Shown: positions 19,769 through 28,756, counted from the stretch's first letter. The stretch: 64,000 nt of DNA from Streptomyces lateritius (GCF_014649715.1 NZ_BMTO01000005.1:51616-115615), one strand, 5' to 3'. The notes: generated by a model not told the origin, from the letters alone. Numbers and translations: made by a program.

Positions 19769-21409
19769 TCAGAGGCCGGCGACCTTGGCGCTCGCCGACA
19801 ACTCGTAGACCAGGGTGACAGTGCGACGGCCGCCGGGCGGGAGGGCGACGTCCCAGCGGGCGATGCCGTCGGCGTCGACCACGTCGGGCGCCGGGGAACA
19901 GGCATCCTCGCGCAGGCGCACCTCGACCGCCGAGACCTCCGAGACCGGGATCCGCTCCCTCAGAACGATCAGCCGGTCGCCCTGCTCCCCGGGCGCGGAG
20001 AACCGCGAGAGGTGCAGCCGGACCGTGCGGGTGACCAGGGTCCGCTGCGTGAGTCCGGTGGTCTCGCGGGACTCCTCGGCATGCCGGACCACCCGGTGGT
20101 CGTCGCGACTGCCGAAGGCGAGCTCGACGGGGGCGCCGGGAGCGGTGAAGTCCAGCGTGCCGCGGCCGGTGAACCCACTGCCGCGAATCAGGTCCACGGG
20201 CCCGGCGAGCAGCGCGTGGCCGGACAGATTGTCGAACCGGACCACCTGGGTGACCAGCGGGGACAGTTCGGGTGAGCAGGCGTACTCGCTGCTCGCGGGC
20301 GTGGTGAAGACGGAGAGCGGCACCCGGTGGGCGCGGCCGTCCGAGGCGACGGAGACCGGCGCGGGGGAGTTCAGCACCCGGACCTCGCCGCCGTCGTCCA
20401 CCCCCGGCAGGCCGAGCACGGGAGCGGGGCCGAGATCCGCGATCTCCTCCTCGCGCAGCTCGACATCGACCGTGCGGCGCTCCGCGGCGGAACGGTCCTG
20501 GAGCGTCAGCCGGTCCTCGGCGAGCCGCGGGGGATCGGTGGCCAGCGCCGACCGTGCCGTCGACAACGTCAGCCGTACGTCCGACCAGTCCTCGCCCGTG
20601 CGCTGCCAGACCATCGCGTCGGTCTCCAGCGTCAGCGTCTCCCCGTCGAGCACGGCCCGGTAGGCGGGCCGCCACAGCGCACACGGGGTGAGGTGACTCA
20701 GCCGCAGTCCGACCGGCCCGGCGACCACGGCCTCCACCGTCAGCTCGATGTGGCCGACCAGCTCGGCGGGCTCCTCCTCGGCGAGCTCCATGGCCCGCTG
20801 AGCCTCCCCGAGTTGGACCCCAAGGGCGGCCAGGTGGGCCTCGACCGTACGGAGTTCCTCGCCGTACGCGTCACGCTCTCCGTCGACCCGGTCCAGTTCG
20901 CGGGCCCAACGGGGCCCTTCGTACTCGCCGGAGCCGGCGCCTTCGCCGATCTCCCGCAGCACATCGGTGGCGAGACGGCCGAGCAGGTCGAGGCGGGCGT
21001 GCAGCCGATCGCGTCGCTGCCCCAGGACGATCCGCTCCTCCTCGAGGGTGTGCACCCGGCGGCGCAGGGCGGAGTCGTCGTCGGTGGCCGGCACCGGCCC
21101 GCGCGGTGTCCACTCGCGGACGATCCGCACGTCGAGCACGGTCGCCGTATCCGTATCCGTATCCGTATGCGTGTGAATATGCGTATCCGCATGGGTATGC
21201 GGATCCGGAACCGGATGCGCGTGCGGAGGCACGGAGGTCAACTCGGCATGGAGGGTGCGGTCGACGGCCAGCGCGCTGACCGGCCCGAGACGCAGCCGCT
21301 GCACGCCGGCCTCCAGGTCGAGTACGACGGAGCGCTCGACGTGGGCGCGGTCCTCCAGGCAGGTCACGGCGGTGACGGGGAGAGGGATCGGCTTCCGGGC
21401 CGTGGACAT
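19769..21409 (-). CDS. DUF4139 (MuiA-like) protein with His/Asp/Thr dipeptide-repeat insert
   Basis: 546 residues. The N-terminal part (PVTAVTCLEDRAHVERSV) is the DUF4140-type β-domain of the family. A coiled region at ~110-225 (LRRRVHTLEEERIVLGQRRD) follows, then the C-terminal DUF4139 domain with its YELSA end. Family members are named from the E. coli mucoidy-inhibitor MuiA, and their biochemical role is not established. Residues ~62-90 are an unusual alternation of His, Thr and Asp encoded by an in-frame hexanucleotide array, absent from normal members as far as I recall. The gene begins eight bases after the stop of a second DUF4139 gene, so the pair forms an operon. Confidence 0.82.
   Translation of the reverse strand: MSTARKPIPLPVTAVTCLEDRAHVERSVVLDLEAGVQRLRLGPVSALAVDRTLHAELTSVPPHAHPVPDPHTHADTHIHTHTDTDTDTATVLDVRIVREWTPRGPVPATDDDSALRRRVHTLEEERIVLGQRRDRLHARLDLLGRLATDVLREIGEGAGSGEYEGPRWARELDRVDGERDAYGEELRTVEAHLAALGVQLGEAQRAMELAEEEPAELVGHIELTVEAVVAGPVGLRLSHLTPCALWRPAYRAVLDGETLTLETDAMVWQRTGEDWSDVRLTLSTARSALATDPPRLAEDRLTLQDRSAAERRTVDVELREEEIADLGPAPVLGLPGVDDGGEVRVLNSPAPVSVASDGRAHRVPLSVFTTPASSEYACSPELSPLVTQVVRFDNLSGHALLAGPVDLIRGSGFTGRGTLDFTAPGAPVELAFGSRDDHRVVRHAEESRETTGLTQRTLVTRTVRLHLSRFSAPGEQGDRLIVLRERIPVSEVSAVEVRLREDACSPAPDVVDADGIARWDVALPPGGRRTVTLVYELSASAKVAGL
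21146..21223. repeat. In-frame hexanucleotide repeat array (13 units)
   Basis: Thirteen consecutive 6-bp units: CGTATC three times, then CGTATG, CGTGTG, AATATG, CGTATC, CGCATG, GGTATG, CGGATC, CGGAAC, CGGATG and CGCGTG. It is inside the 546-residue DUF4139 gene and encodes alternating His/Thr/Asp/Pro on the minus strand. The first units are identical, the later ones diverged. Confidence 0.85.
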
Positions 21410-21417
21410 GGCGGGTC

Positions 21418-23577
21418 TCAGCTCCTGCGGTTGCCGCCGGCCAGGGCTTTGCCGGCCGGGATGCGGATCTCGTATCCGCCGTCGAGTACGGCGGTGCCAC
21501 CTGCGGGCAGGTCCACCCGCCAGATGCGGGTGCCCGGGGCATGGTGCTCGGGCCCGGCGCCGTCCGCGGGTGCCTTCCAGTCGGCCCGTTCCTCGATCCG
21601 TACGTCCGGTTCGGAGGTGACCGGAACCCGCTCCCGCACCTCGACGGTGGCGGGCCTCGCGAGCCGGTTGGCCAGCTCCACGTGGACGCGGTGGTCGAGC
21701 ACGGTGGTGTTGTTGCGCAGGCCCGAGGTCGACTCCTTGAGGTGCGTACGGCGGGTGACCCGGATGGCCTCGGCGGGCCCGAGCCCCACCCGGCGGACAC
21801 CGCCCGGCGCGAGCGTGGGCAGCGCGGCGGTCAGCAGGAAGTCGTCGTCGACGGTGACCTCCACGGGGCCGGCCGGCAGAGCCTGGTCCGTGGCGTTGGA
21901 GAGCACCAGCGTGGCGTACACCGTCTGCTCCACGGACGGCACGCAGAGGTACTCGGTGCGCAGGCCGACCGCGATCTCGCCGACGGTGACGGTGTGCCAG
22001 GTGCCGTCCGACGGAATGTCGGCGCGGGCGGCGGCGTCGAAGCGGTGATCGAAGGAACCCGCCGACTCCCGGGGCCGCACCGCGTGCCCCGGCGGCGGCA
22101 GCGCGGCCACCGCTTCGGCACGGCGGCGGTACTCGGCCGTCACCGGGTCGAAGGGAGAGACGGGGAACAGCCGGCCTCTGCGACCGCCGGGCTCGTCCGG
22201 ACCGCTCAGAACGAGGGCGGCGTAGTCCAGCTCGACCCCGCTCGGCCGTGGCGGACCGGCCGCGGGAACCTCGGGTGCCGGAGGCGGCGTCGGCGCGGCA
22301 AGGCCGTGAGCAGCCGGTGCCGACGGCGGCGGCGCGGCCGCACCAGGAGACCCGGGTGCGGCGGGTGCCAGGCCGGCGGGCGCACCCGTGAAGGGCGCGC
22401 CACCGGCACGCGGCCTGCGGGCCGATCGCGACGGGCCGTCCCCCGCGAAGCCGGGCGTGCCGCTGCCGAAGGCCTCTCGGGAAGCGTCGTGGACGCCCTC
22501 GGGCACAAGGAACGCCGGGGGCGGCGCGCCGTAGCCCTGCGGCGCCGGTGGTGGCGGTGGCGGTGGCGGCGGAACGGGGCCCGGCGCGGCGCCTCCGGCG
22601 GCCCCGACGGCCAGGGGTGCGGCGGTCGTCGCCGGGCGGGGTCCGGCCGCGTCGTACCCGGCGAACAGGTCGCCGAGCCCTCCCGGAGGCTCACGCCATC
22701 CGGTGGCGGCGGTGGCGGGCTGACGGCGTCCGATCCGCATCGAGCGGAGCCTCGGCAGGTCGGTACGGCGCCGCAGGTCGGCGGTGGCCAGGGCGATGCG
22801 TACGCCGGTCCAGTCCTCGCCGGTGCGCTGGGCCACCGAGGCGCGCAGCACCAGACGGCCGCTGCCGTCGCCCTGACGGTGGGTGAGACGGTACGCCGGA
22901 ACCCAGACGGCGCCCGGCACCCCGTACTCGAGCTCCAACTCCAGCTCCGCGCCCGCGTCACCCGTGCCGTCGAGGGTCAGGACCGCGCTGACCGTGGTCT
23001 CCAGGTGCGCCGACGGTGCGTCGGTGGACGCGCGACCGAGCCGGTCCGAGGCGACGTCGAGCTCGTGCTCGACGCGGAGCAGCGCCTCCTCCAACTCGCC
23101 GAGACGGGTGTGGAGTCCCGTCAGTCGCCCGTCGACGAAATCGGCGAGCTCCAGCCACGCGTCGACCGGGGTGCGGCGGTGCGGGTCCTCGCGCCGACGG
23201 GGCGGCGGCACCGGGTGCAGACCCCTGACCTCCTCGATCAGGCGCCGTTGCCGGTCCCGGCGTCCCCGCGCCGCCGCGTACGCGTCGCGCAGCCGCTCGA
23301 CCTCGCGCCGCAGGTCGTCCGACGTGCCGGTGCCGCTGTCGAGTGGCAGCGGCTCGGCCTCGACCTCCACCCGGGCCTCGGTGACGCGCACGCCGGGGGC
23401 GCCCAGGACCCGGGCCCGCAGCGAGCCCGGGTCCAGCGCGCGGGGCAGTCCCGCCACCCGCAGCCGTCCGTCCGGCGGCACGATGCCCCGGGCCAGGCGA
23501 CGGCAGAGCGCGCCCTGCGCGTACACCACGACCTCATCGAGGGTCGATCCCCACCGCTGTGCCGGCTCCGCCGTCAT
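21418..23577 (-). CDS. DUF4139 (MuiA-like) protein with long proline-rich insert
   Basis: 719 residues from the ATG at 23577. The N-terminal β-domain (TLDEVVVYAQGALCRRLARG) and coiled helices (RLGELEEALLRVEHELDVA) match the family, as does the C-terminal half ending DGGYEIRIPAGKALAGG. Between them, about residues 270-450, lies a Pro/Ala/Gly-rich stretch with a run of nine prolines, likely disordered. It is the first gene of a two-gene operon with the smaller DUF4139 protein. No signal peptide or membrane helix is visible, so both are probably cytoplasmic. Function unknown; the pairing suggests a hetero-oligomer. Confidence 0.8.
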   Translation of the reverse strand: MTAEPAQRWGSTLDEVVVYAQGALCRRLARGIVPPDGRLRVAGLPRALDPGSLRARVLGAPGVRVTEARVEVEAEPLPLDSGTGTSDDLRREVERLRDAYAAARGRRDRQRRLIEEVRGLHPVPPPRRREDPHRRTPVDAWLELADFVDGRLTGLHTRLGELEEALLRVEHELDVASDRLGRASTDAPSAHLETTVSAVLTLDGTGDAGAELELELEYGVPGAVWVPAYRLTHRQGDGSGRLVLRASVAQRTGEDWTGVRIALATADLRRRTDLPRLRSMRIGRRQPATAATGWREPPGGLGDLFAGYDAAGPRPATTAAPLAVGAAGGAAPGPVPPPPPPPPPAPQGYGAPPPAFLVPEGVHDASREAFGSGTPGFAGDGPSRSARRPRAGGAPFTGAPAGLAPAAPGSPGAAAPPPSAPAAHGLAAPTPPPAPEVPAAGPPRPSGVELDYAALVLSGPDEPGGRRGRLFPVSPFDPVTAEYRRRAEAVAALPPPGHAVRPRESAGSFDHRFDAAARADIPSDGTWHTVTVGEIAVGLRTEYLCVPSVEQTVYATLVLSNATDQALPAGPVEVTVDDDFLLTAALPTLAPGGVRRVGLGPAEAIRVTRRTHLKESTSGLRNNTTVLDHRVHVELANRLARPATVEVRERVPVTSEPDVRIEERADWKAPADGAGPEHHAPGTRIWRVDLPAGGTAVLDGGYEIRIPAGKALAGGNRRS

Positions 23578-23697
23578 GTGCCCCCGCCCCCCGCCGTGTC
23601 CATGCTGAGCGCAGCCTAACGCCCGAGCGTTCCGCACGTCCGTGCCGAGTGCCGGGTACCGAGTCCCGATGTCAGTGGTCCGTCGTACGGTCGGGAC

Positions 23698-24051
23698 ATG
23701 AGCACCTCCGCCGAAGTCCGCGCCGTCGCCCTCTCCTTGCCGGAGACGACCGAGAAGGAGGCGTGGTCCATGCCCACCTTCCGCGTCGCCGGGAAGATGT
23801 TCCTGACCCTGCCCGACGAGGAGACGTCGATGGCCGTCCGCTGCCCCAAGGAGGAGCGCGGCGAGCTGGTCCTCGCCGAGCCCGAGAAGTTCTGGGTCGC
23901 GGACCACGAGGCGGCCTTCGCCTGGGTGCGGGTGCGCCTGGCCGCCCTCGACGACGCGGACGAGCTCCGCGCGATCGTCGTCGACTCCTGGCGCCAGGCG
24001 GCTCCACCGGCCCTGCTCAGATCCCACGCCGACCTCGCGCCCCCGGCTTAG
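23698..24051 (+). CDS. YjbR/MmcQ-family protein
   Basis: 117 residues with the family pattern: LSLPETTEKEAW near the start, the β-strand TFRVAGKMFLTL, RCPKEERGEL and the C-terminal helix IVVDSWRQAAP. YjbR proteins have a CyaY-like fold and have been proposed to bind DNA, but no activity is established. ATG at 23698; no strong ribosome-binding site. It is divergent from the DUF4139 operon and 112 bp before the ligase gene on the same strand. Confidence 0.85.
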   Translation: MSTSAEVRAVALSLPETTEKEAWSMPTFRVAGKMFLTLPDEETSMAVRCPKEERGELVLAEPEKFWVADHEAAFAWVRVRLAALDDADELRAIVVDSWRQAAPPALLRSHADLAPPA

Positions 24052-24163
24052 CGCCCCCGTCCACCCCCCGGCCCGGACCACCGGTGGCTTCGGTGGTTGG
24101 GCCGCCCGTGGAGTGGGACGCTGAAGGGGAAGGGCCGTGCCGACGAGAGTTCGGGAGGGACGA

Positions 24164-25642
24164 ATGGGACGCGACGTCCCGGCGCTGGTGTTCACCCGTG
24201 ACGACCGTCGCCAGTTCCGGAACAAGATGCACACGTGCCTCGACGTGTTCGCGCGGATGCTGCGCGAGGCACGGTTCGACTTCGAGCGGCCACAGGTCGG
24301 CCTGGAGATCGAACTGAACCTCGTGGACGACGACGCCGAGCCCGCCATGCGCGGCTCGGACGTCCTGGAGGCGATCGCGGACCCCTCCTGGTCGAGCGAG
24401 CTGGGCCGGTTCAACCTGGAGATCGACATCGGGCCGCGCCCGCTCGTCGCCGGGCGTCCCGACTCCTGGGAGCAGGAGATACGCGACGCGCTCAACCACG
24501 CCGAGGTCCAGGCGGCCGCGGTCGGCGCCCATCTGCTCATGATCGGGATTCTGCCGACGCTGGAACTGAAGGACGTCGGTCTGGCGGCACTGTCCGAGAA
24601 CCCGCGCTACCACCTGCTGAACGAGCAGATCTTCTCCGCGCGGGGGGAGGACCTGCTGATCTCGATCGACGGGGTGGAGCGGCTGCGGACCTACGCCGAC
24701 ACGATCACCCCGGAGGCGGCGTGCACCAGCACCCAGTTCCACCTGCAGGTCGCGCCGCATGACTTTGCGGACCACTGGAACGCCGCCCAGGCCATCGCGG
24801 GGGTGCAGGTGGCACTGGCGGCGAACTCTCCCTTCCTGTTCGCCAAGGAACTGTGGCGCGAGACGCGTATTCCCCTCTTCGAACAGGCCACCGACACCCG
24901 GCCGGACGAGATCAAGGTGCAGGGCGTACGGCCCCGGGTGTGGTTCGGCGAGCGCTGGATCACCTCGGTCTTCGACCTCTTCGAGGAGAACGTGCGGTAC
25001 TTCCCGCCACTGCTGCCGCTGTGTGAGGAGGAGGACCCGCTGGAGACGCTCGAGAGCGGCGGAATCCCAGGACTGGCCGAACTCACCCTCCACAACGGGA
25101 CGGTCTACCGCTGGAACCGCCCCGTCTACGCCGTCGTCGACGGCGTACCGCATCTGCGGGTGGAGAACCGGGTGCTGCCCGCCGGGCCCACGGTGGCCGA
25201 CGTGCTGTCCAACGGCGCTTTCTACTACGGGCTGGTCCGGGCGCTGGTCGACGAGGACCGTCCCGTCTGGACCCGGATGTCGTTCTCGGCCGCGGAGGAA
25301 AATCTGCACGCCGCCGCGCGCCACGGAATCGACGCGCAGCTGTACTGGCCCGGGATGGGCGAGGTTCCGGCGACCGAGCTGGTGCTGCGGCGACTGTTGC
25401 CGCTCGCGGACCGCGGCCTCGAACGGCTGGGCATGGACGCGGCGCGGCGGGAGCCGCTGCTGGGGGTCATCGAGCAGCGGTGCGTCAGCGGGCGCAACGG
25501 CGCGGTGTGGCAGTCGGAGATGTTCCACCACATCCACGACATCGATCACGCGGACCGGCACCAGGCGCTGCGGCGGATGACCCAGCAGTACATCGAGTAC
25601 ATGCACATGAACGCCCCGGCGCACATCTGGCCGGTCGAGTGA
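24164..25642 (+). CDS. Glutamate-cysteine ligase-like carboxylate-amine ligase
   Basis: 492 residues from the ATG at 24164 with GGGAGGG six bases upstream; a GTG at 24137 is less likely. The ATP/Mg-binding signature of the GCS2-type fold is clear: VGLEIELNLVDDD near residue 45, RFNLEIDIGPRPL, TSTQFHLQVAPHDF, and the late HNGTVYRWNRPVY and ENRVLPAGPT blocks. The family joins the γ-carboxyl of glutamate to an amine. Streptomycetes use mycothiol, not glutathione, so the product here is probably some other γ-glutamyl amide or peptide. It is immediately followed by a second member of the same superfamily (YbdK type). Confidence 0.85.
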   Translation: MGRDVPALVFTRDDRRQFRNKMHTCLDVFARMLREARFDFERPQVGLEIELNLVDDDAEPAMRGSDVLEAIADPSWSSELGRFNLEIDIGPRPLVAGRPDSWEQEIRDALNHAEVQAAAVGAHLLMIGILPTLELKDVGLAALSENPRYHLLNEQIFSARGEDLLISIDGVERLRTYADTITPEAACTSTQFHLQVAPHDFADHWNAAQAIAGVQVALAANSPFLFAKELWRETRIPLFEQATDTRPDEIKVQGVRPRVWFGERWITSVFDLFEENVRYFPPLLPLCEEEDPLETLESGGIPGLAELTLHNGTVYRWNRPVYAVVDGVPHLRVENRVLPAGPTVADVLSNGAFYYGLVRALVDEDRPVWTRMSFSAAEENLHAAARHGIDAQLYWPGMGEVPATELVLRRLLPLADRGLERLGMDAARREPLLGVIEQRCVSGRNGAVWQSEMFHHIHDIDHADRHQALRRMTQQYIEYMHMNAPAHIWPVE

Positions 25643-25762
25643 TACCGGCTCCGGGCGCTGTGGTGCCGAATGGGCCATCGTGCCGGTCCCGGCGCACCCT
25701 TTCAGGCGAACGGCCTGTGTCCGCGCGCCCCTCCCATGATCCGCACGCGGAGACTCGGCACC

Positions 25763-26860
25763 ATGGAGCCGGTCACTGTCGGGGTGGAAGAGGAGTACCT
25801 GCTGCTCGACGCGGACACGTTGCCGGTACCGCTGGCGGAACAGGTGCGCGCGGCCGCGGGTCTCGGACCGACCGTCGAGGAGCACGAGCTGCAGTCGGAG
25901 TTGCTGCAGGTGCAGGTGGAGGTCGCCACCCCGGTCTGCAGCGAGCTGGACGAGGTCGGCGGGCATCTTCTGCGGCTGCGGCTCGCCCTCGGCGCGGCGG
26001 CCGAGGCACAGGGATGCCGGCTGGCGGCCTGCGGGGCGCCCCCGCGCAGGAGCGCGGTCACGGCGCCGGTGACCGAGAAGCCGCGCTACCGCGCGATGCG
26101 CGAGCAGGCCCCGCAACTGGTGGCCGAGCAGCTGGTGTGCGGGATGCACGTCCACACGGCCGTGCCGTCCCCCGAGGTCGGGGTGGCCGTCCTGAACCGG
26201 CTGAGGGGGTGGCTGCCGGTCCTGACCGCGATGGCGGCTAACTCACCGTTCTGGGACGGCCAGGACACCGGCTTCGCCAGCTGGCGCACCGTCGTCTTCG
26301 GGCGCTGGCCGGTGAGCGGCCCTCCGCCCGCCTTCCGGGATCTCGCCGATCACAGGGAGCGGGTGGCGACGCTGCTGCGCAGCGGCGTCATCTCCGACAC
26401 GGGACAGCTGTACTGGCAGGCCCGCCTCTCCGAGCGATTCCCCACGGTCGAGGTGCGCTGCACCGATGTGCAGCTACGCGCGGACGAAGCCGTCATGTTC
26501 GCCGGCATCGTACGCGCGCTGGTCACCACGGCCATCCGCGAGGACGAGCTGGGCACGCCGGTCCCGGACGTGCCGCCCGAGTTGGCACAGGCGGCGAACT
26601 GGCAGGCGGCCCGGCACGGTCTGAACGGTCATTTGATCGCGCCGACGGGTGAGCGGCGGAGCGCCGGCGACCTCGTCGCTCGCATGATGGAGCACATCAC
26701 GCCGGCCCTCGACGCGGCCGGTGACACCCGTGAGGTGGCCTCGCTCGTCCACCGACTTCTCCGGGAGGGCACGCCGGCCGATCGGCAGCGCCAGGCGATG
26801 GCCGAGGGCGGCCTGGCGGCGGTCGTCGACTTCGTCACCGCCGAGACCGCGGCTCCCTGA
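25763..26860 (+). CDS. YbdK-family carboxylate-amine ligase (GCS2)
   Basis: 365 residues from the ATG at 25763 (GGAGA about 9 bases upstream); an ATG at 25736 lacks a ribosome-binding site. It opens with [12 protein letters not shown], the Glu-rich metal/ATP site of the GCS2 family. It continues with [31 protein letters not shown] and [17 protein letters not shown], all diagnostic. E. coli YbdK has weak glutamate-cysteine ligase activity and the physiological substrate of most members is unknown. It follows the first ligase after 120 bp in the same direction and probably acts in the same pathway. It converges on the sortase gene with a 22-bp gap. Confidence 0.9.
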   Translation: MEPVTVGVEEEYLLLDADTLPVPLAEQVRAAAGLGPTVEEHELQSELLQVQVEVATPVCSELDEVGGHLLRLRLALGAAAEAQGCRLAACGAPPRRSAVTAPVTEKPRYRAMREQAPQLVAEQLVCGMHVHTAVPSPEVGVAVLNRLRGWLPVLTAMAANSPFWDGQDTGFASWRTVVFGRWPVSGPPPAFRDLADHRERVATLLRSGVISDTGQLYWQARLSERFPTVEVRCTDVQLRADEAVMFAGIVRALVTTAIREDELGTPVPDVPPELAQAANWQAARHGLNGHLIAPTGERRSAGDLVARMMEHITPALDAAGDTREVASLVHRLLREGTPADRQRQAMAEGGLAAVVDFVTAETAAP

Positions 26861-26882
26861 GCGACGTCAGGATGTGGCGCGG

Positions 26883-27521
26883 TCAGGCGGGCGTGGCGAA
26901 GAGCACGAGGTTGCTGTCGTAGGCCGCCGCCACGGGGTCGAACGAGCCCGTGCAGGTGACGAGGGCCAGTCGATGGGGTCCGGTCCGGGTGAAAAGGTCG
27001 CGGGGCAGGGCTTGTTGACGGTACGTACGGCGGGCCGCGATCACGTACCGGTAGGTCCTGCCGTTCGCCGCGCGCACCTCCACGCGGGACCCCAGGGGCA
27101 GTTCGTGCAGCGTGGCGAACGCGCCGAGCCCTGACCGGCGGGTGTCCACGTGCCCGGCGAGCAGGGTCGTGCCCTCGGCGGCGCCGGCCGGCGCTCCGAG
27201 GGCCCACCAGCCGCCGGTGCGCGTGTCGTCGGGGAGGTCCAGGACGCCGTCCCGATCGGCGCCGACGGGTACGAGGTTCGCGCGCAGGCCGTGCGGGCCG
27301 TCCAGCCGGTTCGGCGGCGAGGCGTCGGCCGCGCCGACGGCGCCCCGGCCGGAGGGGTGCGCCGACGCGGGTACGACTCCGGGATCCCCGGCGGTCGTCC
27401 GCCGCGCCGGAGCGCTGCCGAGGAGCAGCGCTCCGGCCGTGAGCAGCACGGCGCCGAAGAGGACAGCCGCGCCGCCGCCGACGCGCCTCGCCGGGCGCGT
27501 ACGGGTACGGGTACGGGTCAA
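26883..27521 (-). CDS. Class F sortase
   Basis: 212 residues from a TTG at 27521 that overlaps the stop of the DUF4142 gene (TTGA), with AGGA just upstream. An Arg/Thr dipeptide run (positions 2-9, from a GTACGG DNA repeat) is followed by a membrane anchor (~15-35). The sortase barrel has His124 (LLAGHVDTRR) and Cys190 (LALVTCTGSFDP). Where many class F sortases read YRDN, this one reads YDSN, so the position usually taken as catalytic Arg appears to be Asp202. Sortases cleave a C-terminal sorting signal and join the protein to an acceptor; the coupled DUF4142 protein, with its anchor-like tail, is the obvious candidate partner. Confidence 0.85.
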   Translation of the reverse strand: MTRTRTRTRPARRVGGGAAVLFGAVLLTAGALLLGSAPARRTTAGDPGVVPASAHPSGRGAVGAADASPPNRLDGPHGLRANLVPVGADRDGVLDLPDDTRTGGWWALGAPAGAAEGTTLLAGHVDTRRSGLGAFATLHELPLGSRVEVRAANGRTYRYVIAARRTYRQQALPRDLFTRTGPHRLALVTCTGSFDPVAAAYDSNLVLFATPA

Positions 27522-28204
27522 CGGTCCTGGTTCGTCCGGCGCCGGCCGCGGATCAGCCAGGCGGCACCGAGGACCGCCAGGAGCCCGCCTCCGGCCAGGC
27601 TGGCCACGCCGGCCGCGGCGAGGGTGTCGCTGCCCTCGGCTGCGAGCAGCCCGCCGCTGCCGGCTCGTACGGTGCCCGCGTCCTTGGCGGCATGGCAGAC
27701 ACCGCCCCGGACCATGTCCAGGTGCATGACCACCACGGGGCGCGCGGCCCTGGCCGCGGCCTTGACCTCGGCGTTCTGTCCGGCCTTGAGCTCGGAATCG
27801 ATCCGAGCGAGCGTCTTGGTGTGCGCGGCGTCCTGGGTCTTCAGCCACGCCGTGTCGTACGCGGAGGTGCCGGCCTTGGCCCGGACCGAGGCGAGCTCGG
27901 CCTGCTGCTCGGCGGTCGGAGTGGCGGGCAGGGCGATGCCCAGCTTCGCCGCCAGCGCCTTCACGTCGGCGTCGAGCTTGCCGTGGTCGCGGACGAGCAC
28001 CCTGCCGACCTCCTTCACACAGGCACTCGTGGCGTGTTTCTGCGCATCCTGGCCCGCGGCCATCTCGGCCAGGTTCCCCTGGTGCGCGGACCTCACGAAC
28101 CCCGTGTCCTGATCACTCACCGGCGCCGCGGCCGCGTACGGCGCCGTCGACGCGGCTATCGCGATGACCAGTGCGGTGACCGATGTCAGCCGGGTAACCC
28201 TCAC
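27518..28204 (-). CDS. DUF4142 secreted protein with C-terminal membrane/anchor tail
   Basis: 228 residues from a GTG at 28204 with AAGGGAG upstream. A signal peptide (residues ~1-27, LVIAIAASTAPYAAA) is followed by the DUF4142 four-helix domain (FVRSAHQGNLAEMAAGQDA and GRVLVRDHGKLDADVKALA, with the typical His-rich VVMHLDMV end). The C-terminus reads TLAAAGVASLAGGGLLAVLG then AAWLIRGRRR: a small motif, a hydrophobic helix and a basic tail, the layout of a sortase substrate, although TLAAAG is not a canonical LPxTG. Its stop overlaps the sortase start. The fold resembles ferritin-like domains; function is unknown. Confidence 0.82.
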   Translation of the reverse strand: MRVTRLTSVTALVIAIAASTAPYAAAAPVSDQDTGFVRSAHQGNLAEMAAGQDAQKHATSACVKEVGRVLVRDHGKLDADVKALAAKLGIALPATPTAEQQAELASVRAKAGTSAYDTAWLKTQDAAHTKTLARIDSELKAGQNAEVKAAARAARPVVVMHLDMVRGGVCHAAKDAGTVRAGSGGLLAAEGSDTLAAAGVASLAGGGLLAVLGAAWLIRGRRRTNQDR

Positions 28205-28479
28205 GACATGCTCCCTTCCTCTCCGCCGGCCGTCCGACCGCGCGGAACACCGAGGCGCTCCCATAGCACCTCGAAAGGGATGGATCCCCCGTGCCGCGCC
28301 GGACCTCCGCCGGATCGGCAGCCGTTCACCCGAAGGGCGATGGTCACTCTCCGTGACGCTCCCGGGGAATCCGGACGCGGACCGTGAGGATCTCCGACGA
28401 GGGCCTCCGTCGGCGGTAGGCCGTTCGGCTCCTACCGGTCGTCGTGACGGGAGAGGTCGGTTCGACGCGGCCGGGACCG
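28205..28479. other. Region upstream of the DUF4142-sortase operon
   Basis: 275 bp with no supported gene. It presumably carries the promoter of the DUF4142-sortase operon (minus strand). I see no clear operator or hairpin apart from scattered GC-rich inverted repeats. Confidence 0.3.
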
Positions 28480-28708
28480 CTACGTCCGCGTCGGCCTCGG
28501 GCTGAGGAGGCCGGACGTCCTGCGGAACCACGGTGCGAGCCGGATCACGCCGAGGGCCACCTCGACGCCCAGGGACAGCCAGAGGTTCCCGTGGCGCCAT
28601 GGGTCACCGCTTACGTGACACACCGCGAACAGCACGCGCGCGATGCCGTCTGAACAGGCCCTGGTCGGGCAGCGGCCCGACGAGGAGCGGGGCGGCCCAC
28701 ACGGACAT
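28480..28708 (-). pseudogene. Possible frameshifted small gene
   Basis: One frame reads MSVWAAPLLVGPLPDQGLFRR from an ATG at 28708 and then ends. The next frame continues plausibly as IARVLFAVCHVSGDPWRHG and NLWLSLGVEVALGVIRLAPW to a stop at 28480. Joining them with a one-base slip near 28645 gives a coherent ~75-residue protein with a hydrophobic C-terminal segment. I do not recognise the family and both halves could be chance. Confidence 0.3.
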
Positions 28709-28756
28709 GTCCGCCCACGCCCGTAGCGTGCCGGAGTGCCGATCGCCGACACACAG

